A DNA stretch of 12,035 nucleotides, from the NCBI GenBank assembly GCA_002433025.1, contig DJGZ01000006.1:1-12035 (forward strand). Reading direction: 5' to 3'. The stretch is from Bacteroidales bacterium UBA5833 (GTDB taxonomy: Bacteria > Bacteroidota > Bacteroidia > Bacteroidales > Lentimicrobiaceae). Shown here piece by piece: positions 6,596-12,035 of this stretch. Numbering within the stretch: the first letter of the stretch is position 1; the number at the start of each line of letters is the position of its first letter. The position numbers and the translations under genes are program-made. The notes under the pieces were generated by a model. That model saw only the letters and a list, made by a program, of their open reading frames with translations, made no database searches and had not been told where the DNA came from.

Positions 6596-7297
6596 TTATT
6601 TGGGAAAAATCTCGCTTAAAAATGTCTCCGCCACCAACCGGTTGCCTTTGTCATTCAGGTGTACGCCATCGGTGGTCAGGATGCCTTTGTCACGGTTGTC
6701 CGGATTGTTTCTCAGGTTATAATCAAGAAATATCCGGCGCAGGTCAATCAGCTTGCAGTGTTCGTCGCCGGCCAGTTTTCTGATAATCTTAGAATACCTG
6801 TTCAGGTCTCCGTCAAGCTGATTGGTGTAATCGGTATATTCCCCGATCACTGCAGGGGTGCACAGCGCAACATCGGCGCCTGCCGCCTTGATTTTGCGGA
6901 TTAAAGCCAGGTAGAAGCGTTCAAACTTGTCGGCATCGGTGCCGGTGCCCCACATCTTGTGCCATACATCGTTTACGCCGATAAAGATAAATACCATATC
7001 CGGCTTGTGCAGCAGCACATCATCTTCAAGCCGCAGATAGAGATCATAAACTTTGTTCCCTCCGATGCCGGCCCCGATCAGCTCATAACGGTCATCCATC
7101 CCTTTTTTGCTGATCTCCTGCCGCATCAGGTCAATATACCCGCCGGCGTCGTTGCCCATCTGTGTGATGGAGTCGCCGAAAAATACGATGCGGACAGGTT
7201 TCGCGGACCGGAATGTGAATGACATAATTATCAGTGAAATTAGGAAAAGTTGGAATCTGCCTGACCGGCATAGTGCTGAAGTAAATCGGGAGCGCAT
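6596..7297 (-). CDS. Exported SGNH/GDSL-family hydrolase (putative esterase)
   Basis: This is a 233-residue single-domain enzyme. An N-terminal hydrophobic stretch (about 17-29, after basic residues) looks like a signal peptide or anchor, so it probably acts in the periplasm or on the cell surface. The family blocks are all present: block I FFGDSIT with nucleophile Ser43, block II GAGIGGNKVYDL with Gly80, block III GVNDVW with Asn109, and block V TDGVHLND with Asp210 and His213. Gly80 and Asn109 would form the oxyanion hole and Ser43/Asp210/His213 the catalytic triad. Family members remove acyl groups from sugars, lipids or other esters; the substrate cannot be read here. It diverges from the beta-mannosidase gene, with 248 bp between the starts. 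A role in deacylating mannose-containing glycans is therefore reasonable but inferred. The start at 7297 keeps the whole signal sequence and has a good promoter match upstream. Confidence 0.88.
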   Translation of the reverse strand: MRSRFTSALCRSGRFQLFLISLIIMSFTFRSAKPVRIVFFGDSITQMGNDAGGYIDLMRQEISKKGMDDRYELIGAGIGGNKVYDLYLRLEDDVLLHKPDMVFIFIGVNDVWHKMWGTGTDADKFERFYLALIRKIKAAGADVALCTPAVIGEYTDYTNQLDGDLNRYSKIIRKLAGDEHCKLIDLRRIFLDYNLRNNPDNRDKGILTTDGVHLNDKGNRLVAETFLSEIFPK

Positions 7298-7545
7298 GTT
7301 GAAGTTGTTATTACTGGAACGGGTTTCGGAATGAAAGGTCTGCTAATGATGCAAATTTACCAAATCCGGCCACAGGAAAACAACAGACGGTGATTTATTA
7401 ATCAACCGGATAATTTCAACCGTTGATTATGCTTAAATTGCGCATGTATTTTCCGGCTGCTTCTTACTGGGCATGATCAGTAACCGAAATGATTATGCAT
7501 TAATGGGCTGCAGAAGGTGTCCCGTTACTCAATCATCAACAGGGA
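7298..7545. promoter_or_regulatory. Divergent promoter region between hydrolase and mannosidase
   Basis: This 248-bp region lies between two divergently transcribed genes and must hold promoters for at least the first gene on each side. A clear candidate serves the hydrolase (7352-7359). On the + side I see only weak words, such as TAATTTCA near 7414 and TAAATTGC near 7434, so the mannosidase promoter is not assigned. No clear operator dyad was found. Confidence 0.5.
7352..7359 (-). promoter_or_regulatory. Candidate promoter of the SGNH hydrolase gene
   Basis: On the minus strand TAAATTTG matches the -7 consensus TAnnTTTG at every fixed base. GTTG, 21 bp upstream, fits the -33 element TTTG at three of four positions with normal spacing. 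This would leave a leader of about 45-50 nt before the ATG at 7297. It is the best promoter match in the window. Confidence 0.5.
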
Positions 7546-10143
7546 ATGAAGAAACTGATTGCTATATCTATCTTATTGTCGGGACTGATTCTGAGGGGAT
7601 CGCTGTCCCTGACGGCTCAAACCTCCATCGAACTGAACAAAAACTGGGAGTTCCGGCAGGCCGGGACCCTGCAGTGGTTTCCCGCCGATGTTCCGGGCAC
7701 GGTCCACACTGACCTGCTGGCAAACGGATTGATAGAGGATCCATACTTCAGGCTCAACGAAAAGAATCTGCAGTGGATCGATAAGGTAAACTGGGAGTAC
7801 CGCACCCGTTTCAAGCTGGATGCCGCTCAGCTACGGGCAGGCAGCCTTATGCTGCGGTTTCACGGGCTGGATACTTATGCCGCGGTAATGGTGAACGGGG
7901 CGCTTTTGTTCAATGCCGGTAATTTTCACCGTACCTGGGAAGCCGAAGCAGGAAAGCACCTGAAAGAAGGCGAAAACGAGATCTTCATCCGCTTTGAATC
8001 ACCGGTAATGCAGGGATTGCTGAAACAGGAGGTCCTGGGATATGCATTGCCGGCCGACAATGATCAGTCGGAAAACGGAGGGATGGGTCCGGCAAGGATC
8101 AGTATTTTTACACGCAAGCCGGGATATCATTTCGGCTGGGATTGGGGCCCGCGCCTGGTGACCTCCGGTATCTGGCGGCCTGTGGAGCTGATCATTAACC
8201 GGACCGCACGCATCAACGATCTTTTTGTCAGGCAGGAATCGGTCACCGCAAAGGAAGCCCGGTTGTCGGCCGGTGTGGAAGTAGATGTTGAGCAGGCAGG
8301 CCTTTATAAACTTGAAATCATGATGGACGGCCTGCCGGTTGCTGCCCGTGAAATAAGCTTGTCCCCCGGAATCAGGCATTCAGCTTTTGATTTCGTTATA
8401 AAGAATCCACGTCTGTGGTGGCCCAACGGTGCCGGCAGTCAGCCGCTTTACAGTCTGAGTGCAGTGCTCAGCCTCGATGGCGTGAAAATACACGAATACT
8501 ACCGCCGGATTGGTTTACGCAGCCTGAAACATGTGCGCAGGCCTGATGCCAAAGGCGGCGGAGAAAGCTTCCATTTTGAGGTAAACGGACGTCCGGTGTT
8601 TGCCAAAGGGGCCAACTATATTCCCAATGATGTCTTTCTGCCCCGGGTGGATTCATCCCGCTATGAGTTAATTGTGAAATCGGCCGCCGACGCCAATATC
8701 AACATGCTCCGGGTGTGGGGCGGCGGAATTTATGAGCATGACTATTTCTATGATCTGTGCGACAGGTATGGAATTATGGTATGGCAGGATTTTATGTTTG
8801 CCTGCGCCATGTACCCCGGAGATAAAGATTTTTTGGATAATGTGCGCCTTGAGGCCGTTGACAACATCCGGCGCCTGCGGAATCATGCCTGCCTGGCCCT
8901 GTGGTGCGGCAACAATGAGATTGAATATGCCTGGGCCGAAGGCGATTTCACGCGCGGATGGGGATGGAAGGAGAAATATGATAAAGCGCAGCAGCGTGAG
9001 ATATGGAAAAGCTATGATACCATTTTTCACCATATACTGCCTGCTGCCGTGAAGCAATATGCACCGGATCATGCATACTGGCCTTCTTCGCCGACGCAGG
9101 GTGGGGGAGTGCTGGCCAACTGGAGCGGCAACCGCGGCGATGTGCACTATTGGGGCGTATGGCATGGTAAGGAGCCGATCCGGGCTTTCAGGGACTACAA
9201 GGCCCGTTTTATGAGTGAATACGGATTTCAGTCATTCCCCGAATTTAACAGTGTAAAAAAATACACCCAGCCCCCGGACTGGGACATCGAATCCCCGGTA
9301 ATGGCTTCGCATCAGCGCAGCGGCATCGGCAACCTCCGCATCAGGCAGTATATGGAGCAAGATTATCAGATTCCCGAAGACTTTGAACATCTGCTCTATG
9401 TAGGTCAGTTGCTGCAGGCCGACGCCATTGGCATGGCACTCAGAACCCACCGGTCGGATATGCCTTTTTGCATGGGTTCGCTCTACTGGCAATTGAATGA
9501 TGTATGGCCTGTGGCTTCCTGGTCGGGCATTGATTATTACGGAAAGTGGAAAGCGATGCATTATTTTGTAAAAGAAGCGTTGAAAAACCAGATCATTCAG
9601 GTGGTAATTGAAAATGGTAAATTATTGGTTTATGGTGTATCTGATACTGATCAGAAAACCCCGGCCGTTCTGCGCCTGAATCTTGCCGGTTTCAGCGGGC
9701 TTTCATTATGGAACAGGCCTATCAAAGTGACGCTTCCGGCAAACGGAGCTTCGCTTCTTTGCAGCATTGACCTGAAAGAACTGCCGCTCAATTACCAGGA
9801 GAATAAAGTCTTTCTGACAGCTACCCTTATGGAAGGTTCCCGGGTGATTGACCGCGAATTTGCCTGTTTTGTAAAACCCAAAGACCTCAGGCTGCCGGAG
9901 CCGGGCCTAAAATCAAGAATCAGCGACAAAGGCGACCATTTTGTGATTGAAATTTCAACCCAAAATTTTTGCAAAAACCTGATGCTCATCAGCGACAATA
10001 CCGATGTGAATTTTTCGGATAACTTTTTCGATATGCAGCCGGGCGAAACCCGCCTGATTACCTGTCCGGCTACCATGCGCTGGGAAGATTTTGAGAAAGG
10101 GTTCAGGATGCTGCATCTGGGGCAGACCATGAAGCAGCCTTGA
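7546..10143 (+). CDS. Exported GH2 beta-mannosidase
   Basis: This 865-residue glycoside hydrolase family 2 enzyme should remove terminal beta-linked mannose from the non-reducing ends of oligosaccharides. A signal peptide (about 1-25, MKKLIAISILLSGLILRG then LTAQ) points to the periplasm. The jelly-roll domain (about 26-210) has VPGTVHTDLLANGLIEDPY and ends with WGWDWGPRLV-like and SGIWRPVEL segments. An Ig-like domain follows, then a TIM barrel opening with FAKGANYIPNDVFLPRV. NMLRVWGGGIYE and WCGNNEIE place the acid/base at Glu458, and FMSEYGFQSFP places the nucleophile at Glu558. SLYWQLNDVWPVASWSGIDY closes the barrel, and beta-rich domains end the protein. These long motifs favour beta-mannosidase over beta-galactosidase or glucuronidase. 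The length is normal and both catalytic residues are present. The ATG at 7546 gives a proper signal peptide. No SusC/SusD genes are near, so it may serve glycan trimming outside a typical utilization locus. Confidence 0.95.
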   Translation: MKKLIAISILLSGLILRGSLSLTAQTSIELNKNWEFRQAGTLQWFPADVPGTVHTDLLANGLIEDPYFRLNEKNLQWIDKVNWEYRTRFKLDAAQLRAGSLMLRFHGLDTYAAVMVNGALLFNAGNFHRTWEAEAGKHLKEGENEIFIRFESPVMQGLLKQEVLGYALPADNDQSENGGMGPARISIFTRKPGYHFGWDWGPRLVTSGIWRPVELIINRTARINDLFVRQESVTAKEARLSAGVEVDVEQAGLYKLEIMMDGLPVAAREISLSPGIRHSAFDFVIKNPRLWWPNGAGSQPLYSLSAVLSLDGVKIHEYYRRIGLRSLKHVRRPDAKGGGESFHFEVNGRPVFAKGANYIPNDVFLPRVDSSRYELIVKSAADANINMLRVWGGGIYEHDYFYDLCDRYGIMVWQDFMFACAMYPGDKDFLDNVRLEAVDNIRRLRNHACLALWCGNNEIEYAWAEGDFTRGWGWKEKYDKAQQREIWKSYDTIFHHILPAAVKQYAPDHAYWPSSPTQGGGVLANWSGNRGDVHYWGVWHGKEPIRAFRDYKARFMSEYGFQSFPEFNSVKKYTQPPDWDIESPVMASHQRSGIGNLRIRQYMEQDYQIPEDFEHLLYVGQLLQADAIGMALRTHRSDMPFCMGSLYWQLNDVWPVASWSGIDYYGKWKAMHYFVKEALKNQIIQVVIENGKLLVYGVSDTDQKTPAVLRLNLAGFSGLSLWNRPIKVTLPANGASLLCSIDLKELPLNYQENKVFLTATLMEGSRVIDREFACFVKPKDLRLPEPGLKSRISDKGDHFVIEISTQNFCKNLMLISDNTDVNFSDNFFDMQPGETRLITCPATMRWEDFEKGFRMLHLGQTMKQP

Positions 10144-10175
10144 TGGAAAGGCATGCGCTGAATTTCTGACGGGAT

Positions 10176-10276
10176 TGTCCGCGCCAACATCTAACTGATT
10201 CAGCCGTTGCGGACAGGTTTTCGGCTTAGCAGGTCCTCCTGGCCGGCTTTATAAAAGAAGAACCATCCGGCTTTTT
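10176..10276 (+). terminator. Possible terminators between the mannosidase and the convergent lipoprotein gene
   Basis: Two stem candidates lie in the 138-bp gap between convergent genes. TGTCCGC (10176-10182) and GCGGACA (10209-10215) are perfect 7-bp arms, followed by GGTTTT, but the loop is long at 26 nt. GCCGG (10242-10246) and CCGGC (10267-10271) form a shorter stem followed directly by T5 (10272-10276). Either could end the mannosidase transcript. Neither is a strong textbook terminator. Confidence 0.35.
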
Positions 10277-10281
10277 AAAAA

Positions 10282-11733
10282 TTATTGCAGCGTTTGGCCC
10301 TGATTTCCGAAGCTCAGCTCAATAACCAGACTCTCCCCTTCGGGGGTTATGGCGCCGGCAAAGTAACGATAATCCTTTTCGGTTGCAGGGAGTATAAAGG
10401 AGTTGGCAGGTATGTAGGTGCGGTCAATGAGCTCCACAGCATATTCCGGAGCCATGATTCCCTTTCTGAAAAGCACAAATTTCACCGGTATGCTGGAGTA
10501 AACCTTATGGGATGCTTCATCAAAAGTCAGGACCGGCATTGCCCAGGCGGAAGGGTGAACTTTTTTTCCTGACGAATGGGTAAAAGGAATCCTGATTTCA
10601 TCTTTCGTCATATCGATGGAAATATTCAGATATAAATATTTCTCATCCTGCCTGATACTCCTGATCTGTCCACCCGGGATAATCTTCTTGTAATTCAGTT
10701 GTCTGGTTTTTTCTTTATTTATCCGGATGGTAAGCGGGGTATTGATAACAGTATAGTCAATTTCCCTGAATTTGTTCAGGCGGATATCAAGGTAAGCGGT
10801 TCTTCTTATCTTCTTCAGGCTAAGATATTCGATAGATTCCTTCAGATACAGGTATTCGACAGCCTGGTTATAGTCTGCTTTTGCAATACGTGCATTATCT
10901 GCGCCTTTCGCCATAGATTCGAACAACAATGACATCAGGGGGACGCCATGGGCTGCATTGTTTCTTCGGCTCATATCATGCCAGTGCATAAAATTCAGGT
11001 AGAAGCCATTGCTTTCAACAGCCAGCCTGACTTGTTCCTCAACAAAAGCAGCAGCCTGTTCCGGGGAGGCATTGTTTTGGGTGTCGGAGAAAAATCTGCC
11101 GCTGCATGGCCTGGCCCTGAGATTGCTGATTTGCGAAAAGTCAATACGGCCGGCATGGCCGCAATTCTCTCCATACCAGGTTACCGCCGTATCCCCTGAA
11201 TCCCATGCCGTATATGCTGAATTCCGGCCACCCAGTATATAGCCGGGCAATTCTACGGCGTAGTCGGTTTTGCCACATCCGTATGAAAGCGTCGTAGGGA
11301 TTCTTTGTGTTATCGCCCCGATTTCAAGAATCTTTGCGTCCAGTTTCTGCTTGTTATAGATGGCTATGCAACTGGGATAGTAAATGGAAACACCGCCTCT
11401 TCCCGTAAGGCTGAATTCATTCAGTTCATGGTTCTTCATATCATAGGCAAATACATGCAATGGAATATTGTATTTGAATGCAAGAAATTCTGCAAGGGAA
11501 GAGCCATATCTTCTGACATCGGATTTAAACGGAAGCCAGCCCGAAGGGAAATAATTGTCAGTAACCTGCAGCAAGGTGGCATCTGCGCCATTGTAATGCC
11601 TGCAAACCACCGGCCCGAGCTTTTGCTGCACCACGATGGAACGATTGGCGGAACAGGAGGCCATGACTACTGCCAATATGATGACAAATAGGCGGTTCCC
11701 TGATTTTGTGGGGAGGGGGGTGCTTTCCGTCAT
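10282..11733 (-). CDS. Lipoprotein of unknown function, faintly polysaccharide-deacetylase-like
   Basis: This 483-residue protein matches no family I can name with confidence. The N-terminus has a basic region, a hydrophobic stretch (15-25) and a lipobox-like MASC with Cys27, so it is probably a lipoprotein in the envelope. The first half holds SIYYPSCIAIYN, IPTTLSYGCGKTDYA (145-159), GYILGGRNSAYTAWD and NGFYLNFMHWHDM (242-254). The Pro-Thr-x-x-x-Tyr-Gly word and the late His-Asp resemble the order of motifs in NodB-type (CE4) deacetylases, but the usual Asp-Asp metal motif and the HxxxH motif are not evident, so activity is doubtful. The second half (about 300-483) is rich in alternating beta-type residues and may be a sandwich domain. 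It converges on the mannosidase gene and may take part in envelope glycan handling, by proximity only. The start is the first Met that gives a full signal sequence. Confidence 0.75.
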   Translation of the reverse strand: MTESTPLPTKSGNRLFVIILAVVMASCSANRSIVVQQKLGPVVCRHYNGADATLLQVTDNYFPSGWLPFKSDVRRYGSSLAEFLAFKYNIPLHVFAYDMKNHELNEFSLTGRGGVSIYYPSCIAIYNKQKLDAKILEIGAITQRIPTTLSYGCGKTDYAVELPGYILGGRNSAYTAWDSGDTAVTWYGENCGHAGRIDFSQISNLRARPCSGRFFSDTQNNASPEQAAAFVEEQVRLAVESNGFYLNFMHWHDMSRRNNAAHGVPLMSLLFESMAKGADNARIAKADYNQAVEYLYLKESIEYLSLKKIRRTAYLDIRLNKFREIDYTVINTPLTIRINKEKTRQLNYKKIIPGGQIRSIRQDEKYLYLNISIDMTKDEIRIPFTHSSGKKVHPSAWAMPVLTFDEASHKVYSSIPVKFVLFRKGIMAPEYAVELIDRTYIPANSFILPATEKDYRYFAGAITPEGESLVIELSFGNQGQTLQ

Positions 11734-12035
11734 TGCCTGGATTCGTTATTTAGTACTTATTGATTTAATGCGGGAGCCTTTGCCGGCACCATTGTTCTGA
11801 ATTTTCAGTTTCAAGCCGGACTTTTCATCAAATGGTCAATTACTGAAATCCCTTAAATTTAGGTCTGACAGAACAGTATGTGCGTGGTTAAAAGGGTTGA
11901 CGGTTAATAAACTAACAGCAGGTAAATTTAGTAAAAAATGGCTCAGCAGGCCATGGCATGATTAAATCCGGGGTTTGTTCATTTGATGCGCGGCCCCGGC
12001 CCGAGGGTTATCCGGGCACGGACGAGGACGTCCGC
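11734..12035. other. Spacer upstream of the lipoprotein gene; GC-rich hairpin at the window edge
   Basis: There is no open frame of interest. The lipoprotein promoter should lie just above 11733 on the minus strand, but I find no good TAnnTTTG. The last 50 bp turn strongly GC-rich and contain CGGACG-AGGA-CGTCCG (12019-12034), perfect 6-bp arms around four bases. It reads like one half of an intergenic repeat that continues beyond the window. Confidence 0.5.

Noticed and set aside
8668..9165. A 165-codon minus-strand frame inside the mannosidase gene
   Set aside because: It is antisense to the catalytic barrel, and the translation is not protein-like.

Overview
The window looks like a piece of a Bacteroidota chromosome, most likely from the Bacteroidales/Marinilabiliales side. 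The supporting signs are matches to the Bacteroidota -7 promoter motif TAnnTTTG, the lack of clear Shine-Dalgarno sequences, a CHASE3-like hybrid kinase ending in an HPt domain beside an NtrC-type regulator, an exported GH2 beta-mannosidase, and intergenic GACCCC/GGGGTC hairpin repeats of a kind I recall from this phylum. The assignment is inference; there is no rRNA or marker gene here.

Layout. (1) Positions 1-332 hold the AT-rich 3' end of a Fic-domain gene of the 'mobile mystery protein B' type, cut by the window edge. (2) Positions 810-3410 (+) encode an 866-residue hybrid histidine kinase (CHASE3-like sensor, HisKA, HATPase, REC, HPt). (3) Positions 3541-4069 form an intergenic block between two convergent genes. 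It contains hairpins, three tandem copies of a 144-bp unit, and a second copy of the kinase gene's last 50 bp. (4) Positions 4350-5717 (-) encode an NtrC-type response regulator (REC, AAA+, Fis HTH). (5) Positions 5718-6595 are a long spacer with a cluster of CCGG-rich repeats and no convincing gene. (6) Positions 6596-7297 (-) encode an exported SGNH/GDSL hydrolase, divergent from an exported GH2 beta-mannosidase at 7546-10143 (+). (7) Positions 10282-11733 (-) encode a 483-residue lipoprotein of unknown function with faint polysaccharide-deacetylase-like traits. (8) The right end, 11734-12035, has no gene and ends in a GC-rich hairpin.

How the genes may work together. The kinase and the regulator carry one phospho-site for each step of a four-step relay (His369, Asp658, His799, then Asp52 of the regulator) and lie tail to tail, so they are a plausible cognate pair acting on sigma-54 promoters. 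The hydrolase, the mannosidase and perhaps the lipoprotein suggest envelope or periplasmic handling of mannose-containing, possibly acylated glycans. No SusC/SusD pair is visible, so this is not a typical polysaccharide utilization locus within these limits.

The most unusual element is the 3361-4069 region: a perfect 36-bp direct repeat (46 of 50 bp overall), taken from the kinase stop-codon region, brackets an array of nested palindromes whose arms covary. I see no clear new defence or enzymatic system. The repeat structure is the best candidate for something under-described.
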